Positions 11,879 through 24,266 of a DNA stretch of 64,000 nt are shown here, one piece after another. Source of the DNA: Hymenopellis radicata (Eukaryota; Basidiomycota; Agaricomycetes; Agaricales; Physalacriaceae); contig JADNRX010000087.1 of NCBI GenBank assembly GCA_015501595.1, positions 106,137-170,136 on the forward strand, read 5' to 3'. The notes beneath the pieces were generated by a model. That model did not search any database and was not told where the DNA came from. It saw only the letters and a list, made by a program, of their open reading frames with translations. The position numbers and the translations under genes are program-made. Each line of letters opens with the position of its first letter. The first letter of the stretch is position 1.

Positions 11879-13404
11879 ATGTCGGACAAATGCTTTGAGG
11901 TACGTGTCCAGCCGATTTATTGCTCTATCTTAACTAACTCAGACAGCCGAAATTTGCCTACTAGACAGGTGCGCATCACGCTTTGTGGGTTCGTCTTAAT
12001 TCACCAAGTCACGGCAGCTTTGCAGGAGCACGCAGCCGAGCCACGCAGTTCGGAATTTGCTGGCAACGCGTCCATTCTCTACCACGCGTCCACACGCTTT
12101 TGGATTCAATATCTTTTCTAAAAAGACGCCAGAACCTACACCAGAGACCGTTGCACCTCCCTCGGAAATTGTTGCACCCCCTCCAGAAATTGCTACTCCT
12201 GCAGAACCTTCGACGTTACCATCGCCGGCAGATGAAGCTGTAGCAGCTACCAGCAGCACGGCCTCTCCACCTATAACTGAAGCTGTTAGCAGCACGCCCG
12301 TGACAGAAGTTGCTAGCAGCACGCCCGTGACGGAAGTCGTATCAGTATCTCCCTCGTCCGCCGTAGATGTCGTTGCATCATCCCTTCCAGGCGTGTCCGC
12401 AGACGCTATCATGGCTGCCCTCACTCCTCTCCAATACGGCGACCTCGCGTCAATGGGTCTCATGGGCTGGACACCAGCCGCCCTCTTCCGCTATGTCATC
12501 CAGTTCCTCCACATCTCCGTCGGCATGCCCTGGTTCTGGACGATCCTCGCCTCTTCCGTCATCGCCCGCCTCGTCGTCGTCCCACTAAGCATCCAGGCGC
12601 TGCAGCTCAGCGGTCGGATGACTGCTATCCGACCGCAGTTGGAGGTTGAGCAGGCCAAGATCAAGGAGGCCGGCAAGCGGCACGATGTCCTTGTGCAATC
12701 TGCGGCGGCCAGGAAGACGCAGAAGCTTTTGGAAGACTCGGGGTATAGTGTGAGCAAAGCCATATTGAGTGGCGGTGTGCCCATCATATGGTCATTTGCA
12801 ACGTTCTATGCCACGGCGCGTGTCGTTTGGAATGTCCCTCAGGTGGCGCAGTATAGCGGATTCTGGCTGCTACCGGATATGTCGGCTACTGCACCGGGTT
12901 GGATGTGTGCTGGGATGGGCGGAATGACGTTTGTAGCCATCAGGGTGCGCACTGTTGCTCTCTTCATTGTGCAATCTCAATATGAATCCTTGTTCAGGCT
13001 GCACTCGGCGACCCAGGGACTGAAGGATACATAAAGCGGATGGATTTACTGAGTTTTGTTCTTCCGGCTCTGATCCCATTTTCGTTTTGGGCTGTCGGTG
13101 GTACATCGGTGAGCGTCTGCTTCTGTTCTTTCGGTAACGAAATGCAGCGCTGATATTCCGACTTGAGGGCGTTGGGATATACATCATGGCCACGGCGGGC
13201 GTGATGCAGGCGCAGTCGCTTATTCTGCGTCATCCTGCAGTGAGGGCACGGCTTGGACTTGCTCCAAGGTACTATGTTCCGTTCCTCCCCAGCTTGCGGG
13301 CTGTTGGGCCAAACGCGAGGGAGGCTTGGGGGGACTTTAAAGCGTGGTTTTTCCAGCCCACTCAGGCTGTTGCTGCTGCTACAAAGAAACCTCGTCGACG
13401 ATAA
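11879..13404 (+). CDS. OXA1: OXA1/YidC-type mitochondrial inner-membrane insertase (intact copy)
   Basis: Proposed exons 11879-11899, 11943-11968, 12026-12944, 12998-13108 and 13168-13404 sum to 438 codons in one frame. The N-terminal part holds a Ser/Arg-rich, presequence-like stretch (STQPSHAVRNLLATRPFSTT) and a Pro/Thr/Val low-complexity linker (repeated SSTPVTEV). The conserved core starts near residue 150: membrane segments at VGMPWFWTILASSVIARLVV, GGVPIIWSFATFYAT, VLPALIPFSFWAV and GVGIYIMATAGVMQAQ, ending with ILRHPAVRARLG and a basic tail. The family inserts proteins such as Cox2 from the matrix side. The two tiny 5' exons rest only on splice signals and phase, and the acidic first residues are atypical for a presequence, so the start is the weakest part of the model. 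Confidence 0.88.
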
Positions 13405-15213
13405 TTGTAGCATTGCCTGCTGAATAGATCGAATTCAACCTGATTCGTCTTTTACAGTTGGGAACCAGAAACTGAACCTCGCAAAAGGGACGCTTCAGGT
13501 AACATTAAGCATGCTTTAGAGCTACTTACAAGAAGAAAAACTTTACGTATAACGAGCTCATAACTGAGTACTAAGTAAGTAGTTGATTCCGACGACCAGC
13601 TCAACTGGGAAGCTTGCGGTAAGTGGTAAAGGAGACGAGACATGTTCCGCCAATTGTCGCTAGGCGAGGGTGATTTTGTACGAAAACAAGAAGTCCGTTG
13701 TCGCGAACTTCCAAAGCGGCAGAGGCAAGGCGGAGGTGCTATTCAAGGCACGCTACATACGCGCGCGCGAGCAGAAAATGATAACAAAGTCAACTCGCTT
13801 TACCAGACGCCGAAGGGTGATGGACGCATTCCTAGGACATGAGATTGCAGGATGGCAATTTTTCGGCGATGATGGACGCGAGGAAGAGACCGAAAGCAAT
13901 GGTTCAATATCGAAGAGGGAGCATTGAACGCATTAAATTTCAGCTATACTCAAGTTTTTTGTGCGATGTTCCGTCCATGACATTGAAACCAATGATGTGT
14001 CTCCACGCGTGTCACGGCCACAGCTATCAAATTTCGGAATAACCAGGGCTATGTTCGACTACATAAGGGGCGAGGCCGGCGATGCACCCTCAACACTGTT
14101 GACCAGCAGCTGCAGGTTACCAAAATGAATTCTGGGGTGGGGTGTAACAGTAACTGTACCTTGTCTAACTTCGCTTTTAATTTAGGTGGCGGAAGAGGGT
14201 TTTAGCGAGACTGACACGCTGTGCGTCTCGATGGCTTGTGGCCTTCACCTTCCTTACTGTGACCGAGCAAGCCTCCAGATGACGAACAGACCTCGAATTA
14301 TGAGGACTACCTCTCTGAGAACGATTGTAGCTCGAGGCTAAGTGAGACGTGGTAAATAAGAAGGTAAGATGAGCTAGCGCCAGAAAAGGCTGGTACTACA
14401 TCGATAACCTTCTGACTTGCTCCTTTCCTAAAGACAGGAACCAGGTCAGCGCGATGAAACGGTCATATGCATGGTGTTGTAAACAGTAACTCTAAATCTT
14501 GACGGGGGGTTATAAGTACTCTAGTCATAGCTATAAGATATCTGAATCAGTTCGCGTTATGTTCGCGCAGCTCCGCGAATCCTGCGCAGTTTAAACGCAA
14601 ATCCTCCAGCGTGAATTCTTCGGCGATCCTGTGCCGTGCCAAGGGTACACAAGTTCCCACGCCACCGAATGTTGACACATCAAACCTTGTGTCCGATCAC
14701 CTACCTTGTCATCGAAACGCCCATCTTCGCCGTTGTTCTCGTCGTCGTTGGCTACCAACTCGTCCACTCTTTTTCTACCTTTCATTAACACCACCACCAC
14801 CATGATTGCCTCTCTCGCAGTGTTTTCCTTGCTCACGACTGCAGCTTACGCCCAGGTGCGCCATCTTCTACCGCTCCATTTTCCGGATTTTTTCTAAATT
14901 TCTCCCGATTTTCCGATAGTCATCGACGTCGACGGCCAATGCCCTTATTCCCAGCGCAGCCAGCAGTACCTGCAAAACGTTTTTGAACAAACTCAATTCG
15001 GATACAACGCTGGACAAGTGTGCCAACTCGATGGTGTCTGCTTCATCCGCATATTCCCCTGGCAACTTTACCGACACCCCGACGGTGTCTGGCATAACCA
15101 AGACGCTCGATACCCTGTGCGCCTCGTCGTGCAGCGACACCGATGTGCGGCCTCTGCTCACCGAGTTCTCCGCGGCGTGCCCCCAGGAGCTGACCAGCGA
15201 GCCCATAGCCCAG
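12525..15213. repeat. Segmental duplication, copy 2
   Basis: Same-orientation partner of 1-2690, offset 12524 bases and then 12523 after the one-base indel. Here the homologous block is flanked by intact gene sequence on both sides (OXA1 5' exons and the rest of the secreted-protein gene), so this is likely the ancestral location. Confidence 0.93.
13405..14801. other. Intergenic region between OXA1 and the secreted-protein gene
   Basis: About 1.4 kb without a recognised gene. Overlapping short frames at 13642-13927 look weakly coding (85 and 66 codons) but have no recognisable domain. The sequence is almost perfectly conserved with copy 1, which reflects the recency of the duplication rather than constraint. 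Confidence 0.5.
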
Positions 15214-15813
15214 GTTGTCCTCACCTACGACACGCTCTACGCCATAGTCCCCTTCCACAACGCTCTATGCACTAAGAACGACGGCGGCAACTACTGCCTT
15301 GTCCAGTCGGCGTCCAGCAACAGCTCGGCATCCGTCTCAGCGGGCGTCAAGGCGTACGCGGGCTCCTCGTCGGTCGACGTATCCACTCTAGAGGATTACC
15401 TCACCACCACCGCCTCCTCCATTTCCCGCCGCGCAGACGTAACCGTCACAACCCCTAACGCGACCACCTGGGCGAACAGCAACCTCGTATACCTTTTCCT
15501 TAACGGGTCAGGCACTGCCTCCACGCTCTGCACGACCTGCACGTCCAACATCATGTCTGCGTACATGGACTTTGAGGCCAAGATTCCCTATGGTCCCGGT
15601 CTTGCCCAGAGTGCGTTGATGAGCGGACAGGCGGCGCTGTACTCGGGCATCTCGTCCGTCTGTGGCGCGGGCTTCCTCAACAGCGCCGTCCAGGCTGCTG
15701 GTGGTATCTCCAGCTCCGGCATGGACTCTTCCGATGCCCCGCGCGTTGTGTCCAGGTTGGAGGGTGTCGCTACCGCGATCGGAGGCCTTGTATTAGCCTC
15801 TTTGTTCATCTAG
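14802..15813 (+). CDS. Secreted Ser/Thr-rich protein, probably GPI-anchored
   Basis: Exons 14802-14855 and 14920-15813 give 315 residues. Exon 1 is exactly a signal peptide (MIASLAVFSLLTTAAYAQ). The 64-base intron has donor GTGCGC and acceptor CGATAG, phase 0. The mature part is rich in Ser/Thr, has several N-x-S/T sites and about ten cysteines in pairs (ALCTKNDGGNYCL, TLCTTCTSN), and ends with a small-residue region followed by a hydrophobic tail (VATAIGGLVLASLFI), the pattern of a GPI-attachment signal. This architecture is common among basidiomycete cell-surface glycoproteins of unknown function. The 5' half is duplicated, truncated, at 2279-2702. Confidence 0.85.
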
Positions 15814-17728
15814 TCATCTATGGGCACTACAGTATGCCTTTGCCGTCGCCTTGTTCATTCAAGATTTTTCCTCGTCTCTGGGCATTATAGTATACCCCCT
15901 CCCCCCGCTTCCGCAGTGTATGTTCATTAAGCTAGCATAGACTGTTTGGTTATCGTATTCTTATTTCATCGTCATCTACGCAGCTCTATTTACATCCTAA
16001 TCCAGGTCGTTTCTTTGGGCTATGGGTAGGGCGTGGCCGGCCACTATTTATTGCTTTAATCCACCAGTGTAACTGTACACACCCAGGACACGTAGCAGAA
16101 CTGGGTATGTATGCTTTCTGCACCACAACGGTTACTACGGTTTGGCGGAGCCTCATGCACGGATATCTAACGCCACACCTTAGGATGGTTTGTTGGAGGT
16201 TTGAGATCGCCTTTCGGTGTCTGGCGACAGAGACTTTGGCCTCTGCTTCCCTGGAGAGTTCTGCGCGTTCATTACGCGTCTCTTCATGGACGATCTGGTT
16301 TTTGTACGCTTATAATAACGTATGAGGTGCGGACTCATACGGCTGAAGCTTTGGGTGTCGAGACAAGATCGATTTGAGGGATGCGGAATAATGTCTGTTG
16401 GAATTCTTGGAATCTGGTCAAGTGTTCAACGTTCAGGTGTTTCTCATGTTGATTCTTTAACTTCCGTCATTGATTTGCAGCTTCCTCTGTACCTTTCTCA
16501 TGCTGGTCCACAGCTAGCTCTTCAATTGATTGACATTTGTTCCATTTCAGTTCTGTACCTTTACCCTACTAAGTAGACCAGCACGGACACCTTGACAAGC
16601 AAAGCCTCCCGGCAGACGATATCCCTCGGATGCTCTGCATTTTGGCAGCACCCGCCCAAGCCCGCTCAATCTAAAGGTGGTGGATCGGAAGAAAAAATTG
16701 AATGGCCACGTGATCGAAGGTTATTTCCGAAAATAGATGGACAGGCGACTTTTCCTTCTCTGCTTCTTCCAGGACATTGACCGTCTCAGCTATAAACATC
16801 GTTGATGGCCGCATGCGTCGGTGGAGTTGAAAAGGTGAAGGGAAACGGAAAGCGCCAACGATATCGCTGCTACCTACGCGATGCTATAGCCCTCGATGGA
16901 ATGTCAGTTTGTCTGTTTATCCTAGCCTGTTTGTCTTGCATATGGTATGCGACTTGGGGTCCTACGGAGGGCTTTCGGATTCACAAATACCCTTGTCCCC
17001 ACTCGTCCACACAAACGAACGGCTATGGCCATACCAAGACATGCCGATTGCATAATGCGACTTGAAGCTTGAAGACCTCCTGTTTTCAGGTACCTTGGCT
17101 TCCGATACTGCGGTTGACCTTCGCCCATGAGTACAATCATGTCCTTCAACCGCCCATGCCCCAAAGCTGTATACTTAAAGCCAACCCGGGAAAATGTCGC
17201 AGAGTTTATAACGCTGCATCAAGATATCATAGTACGTTATATCAATCACTACTTATCGTGTCTGGTGTAGGAAACGCGTGCCGTAAAGATCGAGGAGACC
17301 ATAGTGGTGAGTCGTTGGTGCAACGTCTCTGCGAAAGTACGTCGAGGATTGTGGCGCGACCGTGAAGTCGGTATGTCGAAACCAGTATTGGCCTGTTCCT
17401 TGTTGCTGATTGTACAGAAGTGTCTGTGGCTAGGGATGATGCGATATTCGTGGCCCCGTAGACTCGGGTTGATTCTGGCTATCAAAGCGCTGCAATAAGT
17501 TCCTTGGAATACACGCAAGTTTTTTTTATCCAAGATTTCAATTTTGTTGGAGGTTTACCTGAGCTCAGACTTCTGGAGTTCTCTCTGTCGGTCCACGTGC
17601 AGACATAAAATGCTCTTCTTTTTCTGGTCCGGGCTTTTTCGACAAATCGAATAGCATTACAGCTTACTGTGTTCTTCGACTCGCCATACTGCTCTAAGGT
17701 AATCTATCCGTGTTCATGGCTTTGATTA
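15814..17728. other. Intergenic region containing the right inverted-repeat arm
   Basis: No gene recognised. Short frames (up to 98 codons) show no domain and poor coding character. The segment 16585-16737 is the partner of the inverted repeat at 11673-11818. Confidence 0.5.
16585..16737 (-). repeat. Inverted repeat, right arm
   Basis: Reverse-complement partner of 11673-11818, with a few substitutions and a small insertion near 16710-16717 relative to the left arm. The two arms enclose the intact OXA1 and secreted-protein genes. Confidence 0.85.
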
Positions 17729-18742
17729 CTAGTTCACCAACCTCTGCCTCTCCTCCTTCTGATAATTCTCAACGAGATCTCTGCTCGTCTGAATACCCGT
17801 CTCGATCCCATTCTTCAGAACCACAACATCAGCAACCGTCGTCATCAGGCGATAGCCCGCCTTGAACCTGTCGACGATGTCCCTCTCCGCCGGCACGAAC
17901 CCGACAAGAGGCTTGCCGTACTGGCGCGCAAGGGACTCGATGCGCTCTATGGCTTCCGCGACGCGCTTGGGATCATTGTCCAGGTCATTTCCCAGATCCG
18001 TAGGACCAATCACTGAAACAAACAAGTCAAGTCAGTGTCAATGTTACGCTCGTCACGAATGGCGGCCTCACTGATAGCGTCTACGCCCTCAATCTGCAGA
18101 ATCTCCTCAAGATTCTCCACGCCCAATCCGCTCTCGATCTGAGGGATGACAGCACAATGGTCGCTCGCGACGTCCATCCAGGTCTTTCCCTCCGGAGCGG
18201 CCAGTTGGGCTCCAGGGAAGACTGTGAACATGGTTAGCACCTCAACGACGCGCCGACTGGGGTGTAACTTACGGACGAACGGCGCGAAGGACCGGTTTCC
18301 TTGCGGAGGGAACCTCACGGCCGCGATTGACGCGCGCACCTGGGCGGGAGTTTCGGAGTGGGGGATGATAATGCCACCTGCGCCGGCGTCGAGTGCCCAT
18401 GTAACCCAGTCATGCGCGTACGATGGGACGCGAACGACAGGGATGATGCGGCCTTGGGAGTACATCCTCAATGTTTGGATCTGCGGGGGCTCACGATAAG
18501 CAGGCGCTCAAAAAGAGGAGGAGAACGTGTACCATCTCAGCCATGAGCGTCGGCGAAAGCGGAGTATGCTCTGCATCGACGACTACCCAATCGACGTTGG
18601 TGGCTGCGACGATCTTGCAGACATCAACGGAAGGAAGACCAGCCCAATACCCGAAAAGGGCAGTGTCGTTCTGTATGGTGTCGGCGATGGCCTGCCGCAG
18701 GTTGGGTGACTGGCGTATGTGAAGAGCGTTGTATCGGTCCAT
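17729..18742 (-). CDS. HpcH/HpaI-type class II aldolase
   Basis: Exons (reading direction) 18742-18533, 18480-18273, 18221-18072 and 18012-17729 give 283 residues, with introns of 52, 51 and 59 bases and matching phases 0, 1 and 1. The protein shows the family's landmarks: WVVVDAEHTPLSP after the first helix, RIIPVVRVPSY, GAGGIIIPHSET, the metal-binding glutamate motif PQIESGLGVENLEEI, and IGPTDLGNDL. Family members cleave 2-keto-3-deoxy sugar acids or 4-hydroxy-2-oxo acids to pyruvate plus an aldehyde using a divalent metal. The exact substrate cannot be told from sequence. It stands alone, without neighbouring sugar-acid pathway genes. Confidence 0.9.
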
Positions 18743-20655
18743 GTTGAGTCTAGGTACGATGAGAAGGAATATGGCTCAGAGGAGAGATAGTAAACTCTAG
18801 ATTGAGCTACAGACCTTATATAGGCATAGATTCTTTCAACTTGCTTTACAATCCGATTAGTAAGACGAGGTGGGGAATACCAAGTACCGTGACCTTGTAT
18901 GCAGAGAGCGGAGTAGTGGCCTCAGGGTTATATTCCAAAAGGATTCTCATAGCCCACCGAGGGCTGAGTTACTGCGCTATTAATGAAGTAGTTGGTTGAC
19001 TCTCAGTCGCGATCGGAGCTGAAGTTGGCATACCTACCTGATATGATGTACTAAGTAGTACAATTGCGCCGCTCAAACCACTCAAATCTTCAGTATGTTG
19101 AAGAGTAAAAAGTTCTACAGGGATAAAACAAATGCGCTGAAGTTCAATTCCGATAATTTGCGACCTTGTGGGCTCAGTCGGATCCCGTGAGTAGGCTTCA
19201 ATGATAACCCCCGCTGCTTTGAACAAAAATCGCTTACTCAGCTCTGATAGATATCTAGAATGTAAGCTTCAGGCTTCCTTCAGAGTTGGATTACAAATAC
19301 TCTTGAAGACGTGCATGTGCAACAGTGTTCTTCGTACGACGTTCTGCGCTAAGTATGACGATTCCCGGCGTCCGATACCAGACAGTTATATCAAACGAGA
19401 GAGGACTACCATGCACTTGAATTGATCCTGTTGAGAGAGCTCCTATGTTACGAAGTACCCGCGCTTTCTTGAACGGCATTGATGAAAGGGGAATTGCCTT
19501 TTTGAGCGTTACTCCTCTTTCTTCTGACTCTCATCTTAAGCATTCCGCTTTCGATTCTAGCCACTTTACCACTAGCATTGCTTCGCTCGGGTGCAAGTTC
19601 GGTTCGCGCAAAAGCCAGCGGTTTCTAATACTGGAGTCCTGGGAATACCCGACAACTTTTTCCTAGCCAACTGACCTACCCAGATCATGCACATTACACC
19701 CTGTGGATATACTGAGGTCAAGGCGCGTTTTTATATCCATGCACCAGAGTGCAAATGATGTTCCAACGGAACGGATGAAATGCCCTGCATAGCGTGGCTC
19801 TGTTACGCTCGTGTACGAGGGTACTTTGGATTCGTCGGTGATGGTCGCTTTAACTGGCCGTTCCCAGTCGCGTTTGAAATCATTCCTGTCCTGGCCTTCA
19901 TGGTGTTACCTCTAGAGAGAATGTCGCCTCGCATCTTGTTCTCGTCTCAAGCCACTGGTCCTGCGGCGTTGCATCCTCAAACGATGCAACCGGATTCTGT
20001 GTCCGGAACGGCATCGTAAGCCTCGTCAAGTCGATCCTTTATGCACGAGCTTTTTAGGATATCGAGCGCGTTGGGCTCTGGTGGTTGGTCAGGGTATCAC
20101 TCACTCGTACGTATTGATGTCCGTGGTTTTCGCGACTGGGTGCTAACGATCAATAGATTCTAGTCGGCGGCGAACGCTTTCTCACGTCTTATGAAGGATC
20201 ACCGCGACAAGTCTGTGTAATACGGGGTGCCGCGGCTTTCTTCGTGTTCTTATACACTGCTGTCTTCGGCGCGACAAGGCTTGCGATCATATGGGTCTAG
20301 CCAACCGAAACCTTCCCGATTGCACGCAACGCATAGGGTGTTAGCGGCTGGCGGCCTTCTACGAGACCGGTAAGTGTTGCCAACTCTTTTCTGTGTGGGC
20401 GTTGATCCGTTTATCTAGCGAATCGTTCCAAGAAGCTCAAGGAAGAGGCAAGAGATTGCTCAGGGCGAGGGCTTAGATCTTAGAGCCAATGCCCAGTATA
20501 TAGGCTTAGAGGAATGACACGAATGAGAAGTTATGGTGTTTTGTTAACGAGTGCTATATGTTAGGATGTTTACAATTCAACGTCTGGTTATAGTTGAGTA
20601 CGATCACGTTTCGCTGGACCGTAAATACTTACGATTTAGAGTATCCTAGTGTTAG
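18743..20655. other. Intergenic region without recognised gene
   Basis: About 1.9 kb; no frame longer than 85 codons. A roughly 44-base motif at 19076-19119 (with AGTATGTTGAAGAGT) recurs at 24081-24124 upstream of a kinase-like gene. A short frame at 19780-20019 has no recognisable domain. Confidence 0.45.
18815..18824 (-). promoter_or_regulatory. TATA-like box of the aldolase gene
   Basis: CTATATAAG on the minus strand, about 75 bases before the aldolase start codon, the expected distance for a fungal TATA element. Confidence 0.45.
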
Positions 20656-23600
20656 TCATCCTGAAAATGAAGGTCCCGCGACGACTGTGCACGCCACAAG
20701 TTGATCTCCAGCCGGTGCTAATACCTGGGATTCCGGAGCTGCGACAATGCGCATCCGACTCTGGAGGTCAGGGATTAAGACTCCTTCGACCTGCGTGAGG
20801 GATTCGTTAGTAAACAGTGTCTTTCGCATCGAAGAGTAATGGACTAACACCCTCAGCGTTTTCCAAGATTGTATGCAGCATTTCCAAGCTTACTTCCCAA
20901 TGTTTCCGCACATATGGGGAAGAAAGCCGGTTTGCAATCCAATATACCAAGGGATATTTGCGGAATGCCGCTGTGGTACAGAGGCTCTGTAGAGAGGGTG
21001 GCCATGGGAATAGAGATATCTCCCGGTTTGGTGTTTGGGTCCATACAAGGATGGCTTTCAGTGCCGTATTGCAGTCTCTCCATGACGTATGAGTTGGGCA
21101 GATTTTGGCTAGCTGTACGACAAGGTCTTGGAGGGAACTTGAAAAGTCCCGTCGGCCGGCGCCTGCTGTAACGATTAGCATGAAACCAAGTAGGAGTTCT
21201 TGTGGTTGGTGAAGATGTTCGCAGAATTCACGACGGTTCGAGATCGATGTCAGGGTATAAAGACCCTCGACGTAGCCCCCGATAACCTGCTTCAGGGATG
21301 TGCTCATGCCGCCACATATCGCCCATTGCGTGAAAACGATTTGCATCCACCCCTCATCTCTAAAGATTCTATATGCTTCCTCCCGACCACAAGACAATGC
21401 ATTGCCCATTATGTCCATGGGCATTTCGAGGTCTGACAACCGAGCGAAGTAAAAAACAGAATCATATTGAATGCAGTCGTAGAAACCCGCCCAGGTTTGC
21501 AGAAGGAATTCAAGGCACGGAAAGTGGAATTCCGGCATGAAGGAGGACCGACGATAGAATGAGCGAAACTTAGAGAGACACAAGAGAAGAAGATTGCTGT
21601 CGTTCTGTGAATCTACAAGAATAGATGAGGAGGAGATGTCCCGAAGCCGTTGTATGACGCTGCACAAGAAGTCGAAATCCACTGTCCATTGGGCCGCATT
21701 CGGCATGACAACGGGATCCACGATGAGCTTCACAACGAAAGTAAGGAGATCGAGGTGTCCGCAATGTGTTGTAAAGTGGTTCATGTTATCCCGGTGCTCC
21801 AGAACATGAGAAAGGGCCATTTTCCCAGCGGCTATCAATGTTCTGTGGTATGAAGAGATAGGCTCGACTGGGATGCTATCATAAGGCGCCAAGAGGGGCG
21901 TTTCGAGAATTGTATCCCAAATTCTCGCATGAAGACGAGTCCAGACGACTTGCGTACCCGTCATCAACGACGCGCTAGGACTAGTGGCGGGTGGTGGACC
22001 GATGACCGCGGATAAGACTTCAGCCAACGAACATTCGTCAATATGGCTTTCTGGGAAATGCGACGAGTCAAGACGACAATAGACATCAAGCACAAAACGG
22101 ACTATTTCTTCCCAAATGAGAGGATGCATGAGCACCTCGGAGTGGCTAACGAAGAAACCATTGTAATTCAAGAACGACCCCCCGGAGGCAACCCATGTAG
22201 CGGCTCTGATACGTGGACCCCAACCACGGGATTCTTCAATGAGCATGTTTGCCACTGTAACCTCTTCGCTGTCGTAGACCCTTGGGAGGAACAGATAAGA
22301 GCGACAGAGGCGCTCCACTACCCACGGTTGGCCAGGAAAGTTGAGACTCGGTAATGCTTCTCGGACCAGTTGACGGCGTTGACTCTGCATGTTCGTGGCG
22401 CCACTCCATTTCGTCACAGCATAAGAGCGCGACTCGGCAGGAAGCCCACTGATGCTCTGTAAGACAAGAGTATGAACAGTCGGGTTTGACGACATCTGAT
22501 ACAACCAGTCGAGAGCATCGACGGAGAGAGTATCATGCGCGTCTTGGACTGCGTCAGACTCTAGTTGGGCCAATGACTTGCACGGGTACTGCAACACCTC
22601 CAAAGCCAAAGCCGTGAAAGACTGGTGGTCTGATGGAATAGCCAGCTTGCGGATGCCACGACATGCCACGAAACAATGATGGACGGTTTTCCGCCAGAGT
22701 CGTCGAATAGACCGAATACCGAACTGGACAACTTGACAAATGTGATGAATGGAGTCGGTCAACGGTGTCTGGTAGGGACATTGTGGAAAGACAATTGGAA
22801 TTGTATTGCTGATGAGGTAGAGTACACCGGCAAGGACCGTGAGTGTGCCAACAGTCCATGCGAGCGAGACACGTAATGGGATGAAGAAAAGGGCGAGGCC
22901 GGCAAAGAAAAGCGTGAGGGAGATGTGCATAATGATAGGGAGCATGCCGATGATGATACGAACGCGCCACTTCTGAAGGCCCATGAAGCGAAACTGGCGG
23001 ACGTGGCTGCGAAGTCCCGGTGTACCAGAGGGGAAAGTCATGTACCGGTGCAACCATTGCTTCACCAGGACGGCCGCGAGAGCAACGACAAGGCTGGTGG
23101 CGAGGCTAACGACCCACAATCCGTTAATCCAGACGTCAATAACAGCAGGCTCGAATTTTTCGGCGGGGTTCATGGAGGGAGCCGTAACATTCACTGTCGC
23201 GCCATCGACCATGGCGAGCTGAACGAGGAGAAGATCGTGGAGGAGGAGAGCGGACATTTCCGAAAAGTCTGCTTGAAGGTTCTGCGAAACCTGTACGAGG
23301 AACGACGTGACCACGGCAGAGAAGAGACCAGCCTAGTAAGTAAGTCTACTCAGCAATAATGCTTAATGACGAACTTGGATACGTACGAATACTAGCATCA
23401 CATCCAAACCATCTCGGGATTGACCAATCATGTTTTCATCGAAGGCGGCGGCTTCTTCAACATACACACGCCATGCTCTCGCATTAGGCGCGGTTTCCTG
23501 GCCGTAAGAATCCTCTGGGAATCGCGCCACATAGTCATCATTGAAGACAGGCCGCGAAAAGCCTGGCCTTCGGGCATCCTGCGCGAGCCCAAAGAACGTT

Positions 23601-23785
23601 TTCGTGGGTTGTGTGTGTCGAGGTACAGATGCAGAGCTTGGCTCGGTGTTTTCGGTCTGCATTGGTACGTTCTCCGGGCCGGGAGCAGACCCACTCGCAG
23701 GCATTTCTTGCCCGTCGTTGGATACCTCGCGGATTGACATGAGCGCGCTGGTACTAGTACTAGTAGTGTGCAAGGGAAGCAGCAC
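20656..23785 (-). CDS. DUF6535-domain multipass membrane protein
   Basis: Exons 23785-23387, 23332-20849 and 20790-20656 give 1005 residues if the first ATG is used; ATG at 23740 is an equally good start. The basidiomycete DUF6535 signature is clear: WRVYVEEAAAFDENM, then LDVMLVFAGLFSAVVTSFLV spanning intron 1, a second and third membrane segment (VVSLATSLVVALAAVLVKQW; IIGMLPIIMHISLTLFFAGL) and a fourth (TVGTLTVLAGVLYLI). The C-terminal ~700 residues are probably cytosolic and helical, without a named domain. The last intron (58 bases, donor GTTAGT, branch ACTAAC) is needed to reach the final 44 residues; otherwise the frame stops at 20807. Function of the family is unknown; it is expanded in mushroom genomes. 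Confidence 0.88.
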
Positions 23786-24266
23786 GGCCTTGCTGTCATT
23801 CCGTAATTTGCATCAGATTCTCCGGCAGCCCGACTGAACTTTGAAGCGGGATCAGGTGACTTGTTGAACGAACGAGTACTGTATTATATACAGTCAGACT
23901 GGCCGTAAATGCGTATGCGGTTTCCCTACTGGTCTTCCCGTACAAGAGAAATGACGAAGCAATAAACTAATCCGTAACGTCCAATCTCTTCGCACTGCTG
24001 ACGCGACTCCGATAAGGAGAACAATGATGTTGGGTAGGAAAGGGAAAGAGCGGGACTTCTCGGAAATAGAACGCGTTCCAAACCACACAAATCTTGAGTA
24101 TGTTGAAGAGTCCAAAGTTCTTCAGCCTTATATACTGCATTCATGTTTTCTCCAACCGAATTTTTGTGAAATGGCCGTTGATCGTCACCCCTCATCCATG
24201 CGTGGGAACATACTATTACCGGCAATCAAGGTTGATTGGTTCGGTTTCATTACTCTTCGTCTTACC
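23786..24266. other. Divergent promoter region between DUF6535 gene and kinase-like gene A
   Basis: No gene. Contains the ~44-base motif shared with 19076-19119 and a TATATA sequence near 24129, about 140 bases upstream of the kinase-like start. Confidence 0.45.

Noticed and set aside
11673..16737. A complete 5 kb DNA transposon bounded by the inverted repeats
   Set aside because: The enclosed genes are housekeeping-like, no transposase is present, and no target duplication was seen at the outer ends.
20807..20848. Stop at 20807 as the end of the DUF6535 protein
   Set aside because: An intron with an ACTAAC branch site removes it in frame and adds 44 sensible residues, so the later stop at 20656 is preferred.
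22554..23057. 167-codon minus-strand ORF inside the DUF6535 gene
   Set aside because: Out-of-frame shadow of the membrane-domain exon; the DUF6535 frame has the conserved motifs.
17729..23785. A secondary-metabolite or sugar-acid gene cluster around the aldolase
   Set aside because: The neighbours (DUF6535, kinase-like genes) are unrelated and separated by long intergenic stretches.
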